A stretch of DNA of 64,000 nucleotides from Paguma larvata (taxonomy: Eukaryota > Chordata > Mammalia > Carnivora > Viverridae). The stretch covers positions 23,654,247 through 23,718,246 of the forward strand of contig CM057830.1 in the NCBI GenBank assembly GCA_030068075.1, read 5' to 3'. A program made the translations under genes and the position numbers. Position 1 is the stretch's first letter. Each line of letters begins with the position of its first letter. The notes beneath the pieces are model-generated. The model made no database searches. It was not told the origin of the DNA and saw only the letters and a program-made list of their open reading frames with translations. Shown piece after piece: positions 24,561 to 36,170 of the stretch.

Positions 24561-26708
24561 TTAAGTGAAATAGCTCAGGGGCATCTCACCTGTCTGTGGA
24601 GAGTATTATTTTATAATAAAGTGATCAGAAAAGACTTCGCCCCCTTGACCCTGCCAAGGCCCCAGAAGGGAATGAGGAAGCAAACCCTGTCTTTTTCCGA
24701 AGGAAGGTTGCTCTTCAGTGACACACCCTTGAAAATGGTATTGGGCCATTTTCTTCCAGCCTTGGGCTGTGTCCTCTCAGGGCTGAGAACCCCATTGTTG
24801 ACACAGCTGACAATATTTTCATTAATTCAAATGAAGAAGCTGTTTGGCAGCAGAGCCTTGACTGACACTGGCATGCTAACCACATTGGCACTTTCTTCTT
24901 TTTTCTGGCTAAAAGGAAAAGGTTATAAGGAGGTCGCTGCCAGGAAATGAGGGAAAGCAAGTCATAGAAGTCTCCATGTACAGTCAAAAGTGGTGTTAAA
25001 AATATAAAAGTATTGCACAGATTGCCAGGCGTCATCATGTTCCTTCAATCCACTAGAGTGAGTGTTAATCTTCTATTCAGTTTTGTGGGCATGAATTTAC
25101 ACAGAGGAAATATTATAGGTGAAAAAGTTAAACTGATCGGTGTTAACAATTTTAGATCCCAGGCTGTGTTATTGACTTTGACTTGGAATTCAAGATTTAG
25201 TTGAGCCCACTTAAAAAAAATGATAGTCCAATCCTAATGTGAAAACCAAAATTCTCTAACAGCTGTGGACCCAGAGAAGACTAAAAATCCTCAACAGAAA
25301 TTCTTAGGTAATTAAGTAGTACTTAGCAACAAATGAACACAGGTGGAAATAATTAAACAGTACCAAATTATGCCAACTCATTGACAAAAGTTGTTGGTCA
25401 AGTGATGAAAAACATGATACTTACCTATCCATTATTATACTAATACATCTCACTGAGGCTTTGACTATAAGTAAAGTTAAAAAGTCAAGAACATGTGATG
25501 TTCACTGTGTACCATATAGTACAGGAGCCATATTGGATTTTTGCTGTTTTCCTGTTTAGATATGCTCTCAACCCTTCTTTTCCCTGCTCCTTGCCATAGT
25601 ACTCCTGTAGACCACAGCAGTGGGGCTTCTCTACCTTCTGTCCTCTCTTTGGATTTGACCTATAGGGAGTTCTGGGAGGCTGAAGGGGAAAAAGCAAAAG
25701 AGAACAGAGTATTTATTCCTCTTACAGTGTTGCTTTGGATTGGCTCTGTCTCTCAAATTACCTTCTTGAAGTACCCTCTTCTATACACTCTTCTCATGTT
25801 CTGGGCTTTAGTAACTTGTCCCTTGTTTCCTAGGACCTAGTGGTGGTGACAGCTTCACTGTTGCTAACCTGAGGTTATTGCCCTATCTCTTGTGGTTCCC
25901 CCATACCCAAACTAATCCTTTGCACTGAGTAATCCTCTCCACCTTTTATGAATTATTTTAAAATAGTATGTCTTAAGTTTCCTGACAAGACAAAATAGAA
26001 CAGCAAAGCTTTGTTTAATAAAGTATCCTCAACATAATAGGAGCTAGGTATACAAATGTCATTATGTGATATGGAAAACAAACTGCCTTTAATGAAAGAT
26101 AAAAGATGAAGCTTAAAATATGTGCCATCCTTAAAAGAGAAAATAGATTCCTATTTGTAAGTAGGAAAAGGTGAGTAAAAGAACATGTAGCCAGCTTAGA
26201 CCAATGTCACTTTACCAACTTGTAGGATATTAGTTCTCACAAAGAGCAGCCGCAAATATTGCACAGATCCTAAATGCACTTGAAATTTTCCCATATACCC
26301 ACTTAAATTAAATCATCTCAATCATTTTCTGGATGAATAGTTCTCAGTGGAAATAAATACCTCATATCTAAGTAGAAAGGCATGTGCACAAATATTCATT
26401 GTATTTTTGACATTTTCAGTTGACTTAGCGTTGAACGACAGGGTGTAATTGTCAAAAAGGACCAAACAATAAGACTGCAGAAGGATTTTACAAGCATCGC
26501 CCGTTCTCTGAACAGTTTTACAGCGTCCATGAAAACATACCTATGTGAGGGGGGGGGGATGCCAGCTCCTCCCCTGACAGGGAGTAGTACATCAGATGTC
26601 CCAGGCTTTCAACAGGACAAAGACTCTCTTTTACATTATTTGGTGCTGCATGTTCTGATAAAATAAAATCCCTGGCAGTTAGGAATCTTCATCTTCTTAT
26701 AGCTTTTG
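24561..26708. other. No recognisable gene; short poly-G at about 26549-26558
   Basis: Open frames of just over 100 codons overlap on both strands at 24621-25038. Their overlap and lack of motifs suggest chance. A run of about ten G lies at 26549-26558. No repeat family is identified over most of this interval. Confidence 0.5.
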
Positions 26709-26950
26709 AAAGTAACATTTTTAATGTCTGTTTATTTTTGCGAGAGCGCTCGTGTGAGAGAGAAAATACACAATTTGGGGAGGAGTAGAGAGAAAGAGAG
26801 AGAGAATCCCAAGCAAGTTCTACATTGTTAGCACAGAGCCTGACCTGGGGCTCAGACCCACGAACTGTGAGATCATGACCTGGGCCAAAATCAAGAGTCA
26901 GACACTCAACTGACCCTGAAGGTAATACCCCTGAAGGTAACATTTTTTTA
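26709..26950 (-). mobile_element. CAN-type SINE, antisense, head truncated or scrambled
   Basis: AAAGTAACATTTTT (26709) is echoed by AAGGTAACATTTTT (about 26935), a near-perfect target duplication. The minus-strand body is clear (TGGGGCTCAGACCC; TGAGATCATGACCTGGGCC). The tRNA-like head at the right is disrupted: GACACTCAACTGACC is followed by a short CTGAAGGTAAT duplication instead of the usual GGTGCC end. Confidence 0.88.
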
Positions 26951-27365
26951 TATTTACCCAGATGTCTTATAGAGTCCAAGTTCTCATAGATGAAAAAATA
27001 ATTCTCTCACATTTTAACCTTAGATAATACATCTCTTTTTAGGTTTTTGAAATTTAAAAAAGAACATATTAACTCTGTCAGGTAGAAGGGTAAACCTGCA
27101 TATGTAGATTTTTCAAATTAGGGTAATGGCACGGCCTCTCTGTAGTCCTAACAAAATCTTTAGACACTTTCCTTACTTGACAATTGAACCTGCATTTACT
27201 ATGTTAGAAGTCACATTTTATAAATTACTAAATATATAAGTATTGTAATTAATTTGTAAAAATTCAATACATATTGTTTAGTAATGTAAATAGATCAAAT
27301 TATGATTTAGGTATCCAGTTATGTTCATGCATTCAATAAGTTTAAATAATAGAGTTAGGCTGGCA
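26951..27365. other. No recognisable feature
   Basis: Very AT-rich; nothing identified. Confidence 0.5.
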
Positions 27366-27369
27366 TTGC

Positions 27370-27950
27370 CAATACAACAGAGTTATAAAGCACCCTCTAG
27401 GTTCCAGATGATGTTGGAGATAGAAAGATAACTAAAACACAGTCCTTATCCTCAGAAAAAATTGAAATCAAATGGAAGGGAGAAACCATGCATGTGATTG
27501 AATAAAATGTAAGATGAAACATGATAAAGTCCCTCAGAAATACATAAGAAAAAAGTGTTAGGAGTATTTACAGGAGTAGATCATATTTGGTTGAGTTTCT
27601 CAGGAGCAGAATCACTGAGGGTATATGAGAAGGAAATAGACTTAGAAGGATCAGTAAGATTTCAAAAAGAAAGAAAAGAGACCAAGGATGGGAATTAAAG
27701 GTAAAGAGCCTTACATGAAGAAATAGTGTAAAAAAGCACATGACAGTGGGAAAACCTAGAGAATATTTAAGGGACAGCCAAAAGTGCAGTTAAGTAAGCA
27801 TAGATAGGAGGATTATATTCAGCACCCTACAGATATGTACTGTGTCCGTGTAATATGAAAAAAAGAATTCTGCTTGTGTCTGTGGTAAACAGTCAAAAAA
27901 GAATGACACAATCTTTGCCTTCAGGGAGCTTTCAATAAACAAATATCTAG
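27370..27950 (-). mobile_element. Probable L2/CR1-type LINE fragment, antisense
   Basis: AAAGCACCCTCTAGGTTCCA, GATAACTAAAACACAGTCCT, then ACTTAGAAGGATCAGTAAGA and TTGCCTTCAGGGAGCTTTCA follow the general order of a reversed L2-like 3' part. Strongly diverged, so treat as tentative. Confidence 0.4.
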
Positions 27951-28810
27951 TTAGTTAAAATTGTAAAGCCCCACATGGCATGAGGGATGGGAGAAAAAAG
28001 TGGCAGAAAGGGATATGCCTTGATTTTGAGGACAAGTGTATTTGCTTATGAGCATGCATGTTCTAGGAAGACCAAGAGGAGCGGTCAGATTCGAACTGTG
28101 GTCTTTATCCGGAATCTCCCTAGTCAGATTTTCTGATCCAATGGAGAGGACCAAGTGTGATGTAGAGAGAACAGTAGGTGTTTTCTTCCCAGTACTTTCA
28201 AATGAAGGCATAAGTATGGATGACCATTTATCTTGTGAGAGTAAGAGAAGAGATTCCTTTTTACCCCTAAGAGATAAATTTGTAGAAAACATTGAAGACA
28301 TGATTGGGAATTTAACACTTAATGTAATAACAAAAATATTGCTACTTACTACTAGACAATTGACTACTAGAAAAAAAATAGGATATTGTTTTTGAATTAT
28401 TTTAAGAGTTGGTTATTCTAATTATCTCTCAAAATCGTCAAATTATAGAATTCTCTGTGGAACTTGTATTCTGAACATCAAAATATTCCCTCACATGAAA
28501 GGATATTTCAGCTTATACTACATTTCTTTTTAAAGCATTATACTAGAAATCCCACAAAACATACAGAACATACATGCTCTATCTCTTAATGAAGAAATCA
28601 AAGTAAACATTATATATAGACATTAGACATTAGGCTGTTATATTCCTGTTTGGTATCAGGAAAAGAGAAAAGGAAAAGCACAAAAGTTTCTGATTATTCT
28701 TGCGCAGTACATTAAAATAGTTATAATCTACGAACCTACACTGACACATCATAATCACCCAAAGTTCATAGTTTACACTAAGGTTCAGTCTTGGTGTTGT
28801 CCATTCTAGG
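27951..28810. other. No supportable gene
   Basis: Open frames of 119 codons (plus, 28036-28395) and 116 codons (minus, 27951-28301) overlap each other. Neither has a recognisable domain, so I treat both as chance. Confidence 0.5.
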
Positions 28811-28814
28811 AGCT

Positions 28815-29868
28815 TTAACAAATGTGTAATGTATTCACTGTTGCAGAATCATAAAGCATAGTTTCACTGCCATAAAAACCCTCTTTGCTCTGCGTGTTCA
28901 TCCCTTCCCTGCCACTGCAGTCCCTGGTGATATTTTTGCAGTCTCCATAGTTATGCTTTTTCCAGAATGTCATATAGTTGGAATCACACAGTATGTAGCT
29001 TTGTCAGATTGGCTTCTTTCACTTAGGAATATGCATTTAGGTTTCTTCATGTCTTTACATGGCCCGAGAGCTCATGTCTTTTTAGCACAGAGTAGCATTC
29101 TATTGCCTGGATATACTGCAGTGTATTTATTCATTCACCTACTGAAGGACATCTTGGTTGCTTCTAAGTTATAACAGTTATGAATAAAGCTGCTCTCAGT
29201 AGTCATGTGCAGGTTTTTGTGTAGACGAAATTTCAGTTCATTTGGGTAAATACCAAAGAGAATGATTATTGGATCATGTGGTAAAATTATATATTCTACA
29301 TCTTCACCAGCATTCGGTGTTGTCAGTGTTCTGGATTTTGGCCATTCTAATAGGTGTGTAGTAGTATCTCACTTTAATTTGCATTTCTCTAATGACATAT
29401 CACGTTGAACATCTTTTCATTTGCTTTTTTTTTCATATGCTTATTTTCCATCTGTGTATCTTCTTTGGTGAGGTGCCTGTTCAGGTGTTGTGATCATTTT
29501 TAAATTTGGGTGGTTTTTTTAATTATTGAGTTTTAAGAGTTATTTATATATTTCAGATAACAGGCCTTTATTAGACATATCTTTTATAAATATTTCCCCC
29601 AGACTGTGCCTTGTCTTATTCTCTTGATGTTATTTTTCATGCAAAAGTTTTTAATTTCAATGAACTTCAGCTCATCAGTGATTTCTTTCATGGATCACGT
29701 TTTTGGTGTTGTATCTAAAAAGTCATCACCTTACCTAAGGTCACCTATATTTTCTTCTGTGTTATCTTCTATGAGTTTTATAGTTTTGAGTTTTACATTT
29801 AGGTCTATGATCCATTTTGAGTTATTTTTTTTAAAGGGTATATGGTTTGCATCTAGACTAAATTTTTT
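28815..29868 (-). mobile_element. Old LINE-1 (L1M-age), antisense
   Basis: Read left to right, the sequence runs from the L1 3' part (TCCCTGCCACTGCAGTCCCT) through the C-terminal ORF2 region (GGATATACTGCAGTGTATTT; GGGTAAATACCAAAGAG) to upstream ORF2 sequence (TAGGTCTATGATCCATTTTG). The plus-strand open frames here are antisense artefacts. Confidence 0.85.
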
Positions 29869-31184
29869 TTTATGTAGATGCTCCCTTTTTCCTTCCTCCC
29901 TTTCTTCTTTGCTTCGTTGACTTTCTATTCTGGCTTATTTTTGTTTCCCCTCCTTTCTTTTCTTCCTTTTTTACTTTTGTGGAAAATTACAAACGTGCCA
30001 ACCCCCAAAATCCTCTCCACGAAATGTAGAAAAGAATCAGATTTACTGAAAAAGCATTAAAGTAGATTATAGTGTGTATCGTAGGAAATCAGATAAAAAT
30101 AGAAAGACATCCCACCCTTTTTATAAAGCCAAATAGTTAGAATTCATTTGGTACATATTCTCTACATTACTGGCCACTCATCTTCTTGTAAGAGGACTTG
30201 ACAGCACCCTTGCTATGCATTCTTTCATAGTTCATCCAAAGTTCACCTGGTAATTGAGGCAGCCCTGTTTTTGCTAATTGCTTTTATCCAAAAGGATAGG
30301 AAATTTTTTCTTATCTCTATGAGAAGCAAATAGTTTACGTAGCTCAGAGAAAGGCAGCTAGGCTAGACTCCCAAGGTGACAGAAAACTAAGGCTCTGTCT
30401 TCCTTAATGTTTACGTTTCAGAGATGGTCCTCAGACCTTAAGAAGACAGCTCCTGAGTTGCAAAGCTAACAATGGGCTTACCTAGCCTTTGCAAAGATTT
30501 GCATACATATCAAAAAGCTAGAGAGGAAGGATTCACAAATACTAGGTTTCTCACGGTAAGGGAGAAAATTTCATTTTTAAATTTACCCTTACATTTTCAA
30601 CAAATATTTGGCCCCTACTATTTGCTGGGCATTGGAGCATGTACACTTTATGGGGTTGTGCAGTCATGGTACGGTAGTGTAGAAACAAATTGAGAGAATT
30701 TTGGGGGGTGGGGAAAAGGGATTGGGGCACATGATTCAGTGTGAGAATGGTGAGGAGACTGGAGGGCGGTGATGGTAGTCTTTGGTCTTTTCAGCACCAG
30801 CTAGTCTGCTCCCTTAGGCGCTGGGCTGACCTCTCGACTTTACCAGGGTAGAAGCACAAAGACCAAACTTGCTGTTTTCTTTGGAAATACTGGCTGAACA
30901 AAACTGTTGGCTTTCTTGAGATGTATATCACATGGTTGAACTGAAAAGGACTTACACCTGACTGGGGTACACTCTCATTTCACCGACTTTATCTACAAGG
31001 GCCTAAAAGATGACCTGGAAAGCAATGTGATACATTAAGTAGGACCTGGACCAACCACAACTAAAGAGATGTGGCTTTTAACCCTTTTCAACCAAATTGA
31101 ATCTGTTCGTTCAATTCTTAATTGAGATAGTTGCGCCAAGCAACCTTCAAGGCTTCTTTCAATTCCCTCAGTCAGCATGGTCTA
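29869..31184. other. No gene; pyrimidine-rich patch at 29880-29975
   Basis: CT-rich low-complexity DNA adjoins the antisense L1. Beyond it is unrecognised sequence, with a weak L2/MIR-like scrap near 30595-30650. Confidence 0.45.
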
Positions 31185-31345
31185 CAGCCTGGCTACTCAA
31201 AGTGTGCTCCGAAAACCAGCAGCAACATCTGGGAGTTTTTAGAAATGCAGAATCTCAGGCCCACACCTACTCCTCTCAGTCAGAGTCTGCATTTTAACAA
31301 GATCTTCAGGTGCTTGTATGCACCTTAGAGTTTGAGGAGCACTGG
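31185..31345 (-). mobile_element. MER5A-type hAT MITE
   Basis: CTACTCAAAGTGTGCTCCGA, AGAAATGCAGAATCTCAGGC and TTTTAACAAGATCTTCAGGT lead to the terminal AGAGTTTGAGGAGCACTGG, in MER5 order and reversed relative to the usual consensus. Confidence 0.8.
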
Positions 31346-31644
31346 TTTCCAGTGCTGGGGGAGGGGGGAAGATCGACAAAAGTGGTTCGAAATGTGGAGG
31401 AATATCTGGAACGGTGACTGATAGAGGAGCAAGAAGAGTAAAGGCGATCCCAAGCAGTTAAGGAGAGAATTGTCACAGAGAGAGCTGTAGCTCGACACAG
31501 GTATAGAGCAGAACCTGGCAAACTTCTGGGCCTCAAAAACAGACCAAGGAAAAATGTGAGATGGACGCAGAAAGAAAATCTGAGTTACTTACCACCGAGA
31601 GTAAAATGCTCTAAAGTTTTTCAGGTCCAGAAAAAATATTTTCT
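31346..31644. other. Unrecognised short interval
   Basis: Purine-rich, with no identifiable element. Confidence 0.45.
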
Positions 31645-31857
31645 TTTTAAAGTTTATCCATTTATTTTGAGAAAGAGAGCACTCTCATGCAGGGAAGGGG
31701 TAAGGAAGGGCAGATAGAGAGGGAGAAAGAATCTCAAGCTGGTTCTGCAGTAGCATGGAGCCCTACACGAGGCTTGAATTCACAAACCATGAGATCATGG
31801 CCTCAGATAAAACCCAAGAGTCGGATGCTTAACCGACTCAGCCACCCAGGTACCTCA
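31645..31857 (-). mobile_element. CAN-type SINE, antisense, diverged
   Basis: The left end is TTTTTAAAGTTTATCC, and the right end, ACTCAGCCACCCAGGTACC, is the reversed head. Many substitutions; no clear target duplication. Confidence 0.9.
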
Positions 31858-31939
31858 GAAATTCTTAATTATACTGGAAAGAAGTATAATTTGAAGAAGA
31901 CCAAGAAACAGAATGGACAGATAGCTATAAAATACTAAG

Positions 31940-33492
31940 AAAGTCACATGAATAACCCCCCTTCTAAAGGTAATAGACTCACTTAGTTTCATGGGTCCAT
32001 TCTACAAAACTCAAGAACAGAAAGTATTTTTTCTACTTAAACTTGGAGAGCATAAGAAATGATGGAAGGCTTGCCAATATATTCTACCAGGCTAGCACAA
32101 CCCTAATACTCAAATCTTACAAAACCTTGTAAGCTAATCTCATGGAAATAAATGTGGACATCCTAAATAAAATTTTAGTGAAAGAAATACTAAAGTGTAA
32201 GAATATTAGATTTAAAGATTCATCCCAGGAATGCAAGGATAATTCATATTAAGAACTATATTAATATAATCACATTGACAGAATACAGATAAAATCATGT
32301 TACTTCTGTGGGATGCTAAATTTTTGACAGAATTCAAAAACTCTTAATAATCCTAATATTATAAATTTATTAACTTGAGAGTACCTACCAGAAATGTATA
32401 GTGAACATCATAGTTAATAGGGAAACTTGAACAACATCCTCATTATTGGTAGCAAGAAGAGAAGAATGCTCATTATATCTACAACAATGTTCTGGAAAGC
32501 CCAGCCAATGTAATAGAATGTTAAAATGTAAGAAGACATAAAAATATTAGGGATGAAAAGAAAGAAAATTGTAATTTACAGACTGTATGAGTACAAGAGG
32601 ACCAACCACAAAAATTATATAACTAATTAGGAAACCCATAAAGGTGGCCACGTATACAGTAACAATACCTAAATCCTTAAAGCTTTGCTGCACATCAGAA
32701 ATAACTACTTTAAAATGCAAGGGACCTGTACCACCTGTCAATAAATATTTCTTGGATGAACAGCAGAAATCTCTATGAAAAGAATACCCACTCGCAATAG
32801 CAACAAAAATTATTTTTAAAACTCTCCTATGGTGGCTCCAGAGTGCCTCAGTCAGTTAAGCATCTGACTCGTGATTTCAGCTCAGTTCATGATCTCACAG
32901 TCTTGAGATCAAGTCCCACATTGGGCTCCACGCTGAGCATGGAGCCTGCTTAAGATGCTCTCTCTCCCTCTGTCCCTCTCCCCCATTCGCATATGCTCTC
33001 TCTAAAATAAAAAGAAAAAAATGTCCTAAGAATGTGTTTAAAAAGAAGTATGTAAGGAGGATCTATTTTAGGAAAGAATACTGAAGGCCATAAAAGAAAA
33101 TCTAAATAAGAGTTGTATTGTGATGATGGATTTAACAGTGAATGTTAAAAATTTATCAAAGTGTACAGAGAATATATTGGTGGCTGCCACAGGCAGGAGG
33201 TGGAGGGTGGGAGAAATGGGTGAAGGTTGGCAAAAGGTACAAACTTCAGTTTTAAATAAGTCCTGGGAATATAACATATGGCATGGTGACTCTAGTTAAT
33301 GATACTGTTTTGTATATTTGGAAGTTGCTAAAAGAGTAGATCTTAAAAGTTCTCATCAAAAGAAAACATTGTTAACTCTGTGTGGTGATGGATATTAAGT
33401 AGACTTATCGTGGTGAGAATTTTCACAATATAGACAAATATCAAATCATTATGTTGTACACCTGAAACTAATATATGTCAATTAAAAAATAA
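31940..33492 (+). mobile_element. LINE-1, sense, internally deleted and split by a SINE
   Basis: 31940-32830 resembles L1 ORF2 palm-region DNA (for example AATTCATATTAAGAACTATA and AGTGAACATCATAGTTAATA), broken by many stops. After the SINE (32831-33022) the sequence passes to L1 3'UTR (GTGGCTGCCACAGGCAGGAG; TTATGTTGTACACCTGAAAC) and ends near ATATATGTCAATTAAAAAA. The missing ORF2 C-terminal part shows an internal deletion. Confidence 0.75.
32831..33022 (+). mobile_element. CAN-type SINE, older, inside the sense L1
   Basis: The head is degenerate (AGAGTGCCTCAGTCAGTTAA). The B-box region (GAGATCAAGTCCCACATTGG), CT body and AAAATAAAAAG tail are clear. Confidence 0.9.
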
Positions 33493-33659
33493 TCTTCAGA
33501 CATACATCAGAAATGTATCAAATTAATTCCTGATTCAATACCAAACAAAAAATATAATAATATATTTAATAATGCATAACAAACCAAAATTTCATGTTCT
33601 CATGAACATAACAGCCAAAGGATAGTTGGGGAAAAAATGAGGGAGGAATTTATCTTACC

Positions 33660-34372
33660 AGATTTAAAGTGTTCTTCTACTCTGAATTTCCCCTCCCCTC
33701 AGCTCCTGGCAACCAACATTCCACTCTGTGAGTCTATGAATTTAACTACTTAGATACTATTTGTCTTTCTGTGACTGCCTTATTTCAGTTAGCATAATGT
33801 GCTCAAGGACCATCCAATCCTCCAAAACATTTCAGAATTTCCATATTTTTTAAGGCTGAATAATATTCTAGTGTATGTTCATATCACATTTTCTTTATTT
33901 TCCAGGTCTTTAATATTCCAAAGTTGTCCACTCATAATCACATTAATAATCATAATCTAATACTAGGTTAATCTTCTGTCTTATAAAAGTCTTTCTGTTA
34001 ATTTTTAAATCAATTGACTTTTTTTATGGAATATATTTGACATATAATATTGTGTAAATTTAAGGTGTACAAAGTGTTAGTTTGATACTGTGACTGCCAT
34101 TGTCGCAATATTTATCACATTACATGTTGACAGTACATTATTTTTGTGTATATTTATTCTAATTATCACATTTTCTTCATCCATTCATCTGTCAATGGAC
34201 ATTTAAGTTTGTTTGCATGTCTTGGTTATTGTGAGTAGCGTTGTAATGAACACAGGAGTGAAGATACCTCTTTGACATCCTGACGTCAGTCCTTTTGGAT
34301 AAATACCCAGAAGTGGGATTGCCAGATCATGTTGTTTTAAGGATATATCTATCTCATGTCAAGTGTTCTTAG
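33660..34372 (-). mobile_element. Two antisense LINE-1 3' fragments in rearranged order
   Basis: 33660-33910 reads from L1 3'UTR (CTCCTGGCAACCAACATTCC) into the ORF2 end (GGCTGAATAATATTCTAGTG). At 34015-34140 a fresh L1 3' terminus starts (CATATAATATTGTGTAAATT; GGTGTACAAAG). 34150-34340 then continues ORF2-end sequence (CTGTCAATGGACATTTAAG; GGATAAATACCCAGAAGTGG). A second L1 end may have inserted into the first, or the locus was rearranged. Confidence 0.65.
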
Positions 34373-35040
34373 CACAGTAAATCACCACACACTTTCCCTG
34401 AGCTTTATATGTTCCAGGTGTCTTAGGTCTATGCGTCCTGCTTCATTCCTGGCATTGATTCCTCTTTGCATCTGCACGTTCTTCATGCCATGTCTTCGCC
34501 ACTCTCCTCCATGTGGGCAACATTCTGAGATCCTATACCACCCTAGGGAAATCAGCTTCTATACTTCACTCAAGAGCATGGGCTGTTCTGTCACAGTACC
34601 GCAAAATGGCACAGGGAATCCTATGAAACTGACATAAGCCCAGTGAATAGACCAAGAATGGAGATAACTCTTTTGCTCCTGCAAACCTGCCTAACCCTTA
34701 CCAAAAAACCAGGGGCTTCTACACACCGCTCCCCCTGAGTCAGGGCTTGATTGGGGGCTGGGGTGGGAGATGAGGGCTCAGGACCCTTTTTCATGTCTCA
34801 CTAACATATAAACACTTATCACTTCCCCTGTGGCTCTGCTCTACCTTCAGCCTACACAGTCTAATCTATGCTTGAGTCAAAGCAGATTTGCTCTAAGTTA
34901 TCTTTAGTCTGTTAGAATTAGACTTCTGATATTCCAAGAACAAGACTCTGAACTTTTTCTTAGAGAGTTTTACCTTTTATAAGACACTATATCCAGCAGA
35001 ATGAAAGGAAAGGTGGGTCCAACCAGAGATACCAAGACTG
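34373..35040. other. Unrecognised; may belong to the LTR that follows
   Basis: No gene. The sequence just upstream of 35041 could be LTR if the true left end lies further out. Confidence 0.4.
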
Positions 35041-35453
35041 TGAAAGGTGAAATAAAATGGGGCCACTTACGTCAAGGGTTTTAAAATGGAGGTGGGCCTT
35101 ATGCATGTCCTCACCAGGTGGATCTATGAACTTTTAAATTGGGCCAAACCACAAACACTCCAATGACTCTGCACAAATACCTGCAACTTGCTACTGTAAA
35201 AGACATTTGATTAGTGATAGCTTTAGCAACCGGTTATGTTTAGCCAAGATTAGTTTTCTGCTGCCAACAGTCAAAATTCTTTGTAACCAATATATACAAA
35301 CATTCCCTTTTTGTCTTGAAAAATCCTGAGCTTTTGCTTCCTAGTGGAACACCTAGTGAGTTGCTGCCCAAATCTCTGTACCCCACATGGCAATTTTTGA
35401 CCCCAAATAAATGCTTTGCTTAATTATTGCCTCCTGAAAGTTTTAGGTTGACA
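35041..35453 (+). mobile_element. Candidate solo LTR of an endogenous retrovirus (ERV1-like)
   Basis: TG at 35041 and CA at 35452-35453 would bound about 413 bp. Within it, AATAAA at about 35405 is a poly(A) signal followed by a TTAATTATTGCCTCCTG stretch. Upstream is CTGTACCCCACATGGCAATT, in the arrangement common for ERV R regions. No gag, pol or env sequence is seen nearby, and I could not confirm a 4-6 bp target duplication. The left boundary is uncertain. Confidence 0.45.
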
Positions 35454-35619
35454 TGACCAAAAAAGATCTACTAATATATCTGTTTGTAATGTGGATATTT
35501 GTAAATCCTAGAAAAAGCTTTAGGTTCTACTCCAAAACAAGTATACATTCAGAGAAGGGGCTATTGGTGAATGGACACTTGTGCTTTTACTCATTCTTCT
35601 GAATTCTTTAAATACTTTA

Positions 35620-35775
35620 GAGCAGTGATTCTCAAATTTTAGCCTGAATCAGAATCACTTGGAGGTCTTGTTAAAACTCTGATTGCTGGGCCCCAACCAG
35701 TAATTTGCCTTTCTAACAAATTCCCAGGTGATGCCAATACTGCGGGTCTGGGGACCACACTTGGTGGTGAGACTA
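35620..35775 (+). mobile_element. MER5-type hAT MITE
   Basis: CAGTGATTCTCAAATTTTAG, CAGAATCACTTGGAGGTCTT, GATTGCTGGGCCCCAACCAG and GTCTGGGGACCACACTTGG match MER5A in sense order. Confidence 0.85.
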
Positions 35776-35809
35776 CACTACAGAATGATCGATCCACTGC
35801 CTAATGCAG

Positions 35810-36170
35810 TACAGTAGTCTCCCCCTTATCTGCTGTTATCTTCTTGCTGTTTCAGGTGCCCGGTGTCAAGCATGGTCCTGAAGCAAATGATCCTCCTTCT
35901 GATGAGTTGTCATTCGGCTCATTTTATCTCACCATATAGGCATTGTATCATCTCACCTCAGGGGAATAAGAATGGTGAGTATAGTACATTGAATTGCATT
36001 AAGATATTTTATTACGTTATGTTATAACTGTTCTATTTTATTAGTTGCTAACCTTCTGTGCCTAATTTATAAGTTAAACTGTATCCTAGGTATGTATGGG
36101 AAGAAAAAAATCTATCCATGGTTTCAGGCACCTACTGGCGGTCCCTCATGGTTAAGGGTGGACTACTGTA
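35810..36170 (+). mobile_element. Pogo/Tigger-like MITE with preserved terminal inverted repeats
   Basis: The left terminus TACAGTAGTCTCCCCCTTAT (35810) is matched by the reverse complement of the right terminus (GTTAAGGGTGGACTACTGTA ending at 36170). The interior carries ATGTTATAACTGTTCTATTT and GTGCCTAATTTATAAGTTAA. 361 bp, no transposase frame. The TA at each edge is the expected target for this superfamily. Confidence 0.85.

Noticed and set aside
24621..25038. Open frames of 107-109 codons on both strands
   Set aside because: They overlap on opposite strands, lack motifs, and have no splice or promoter evidence; chance is the simpler reading.
27951..28395. 116- and 119-codon opposing frames
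   Set aside because: They overlap each other with no recognisable domain; treated as chance.
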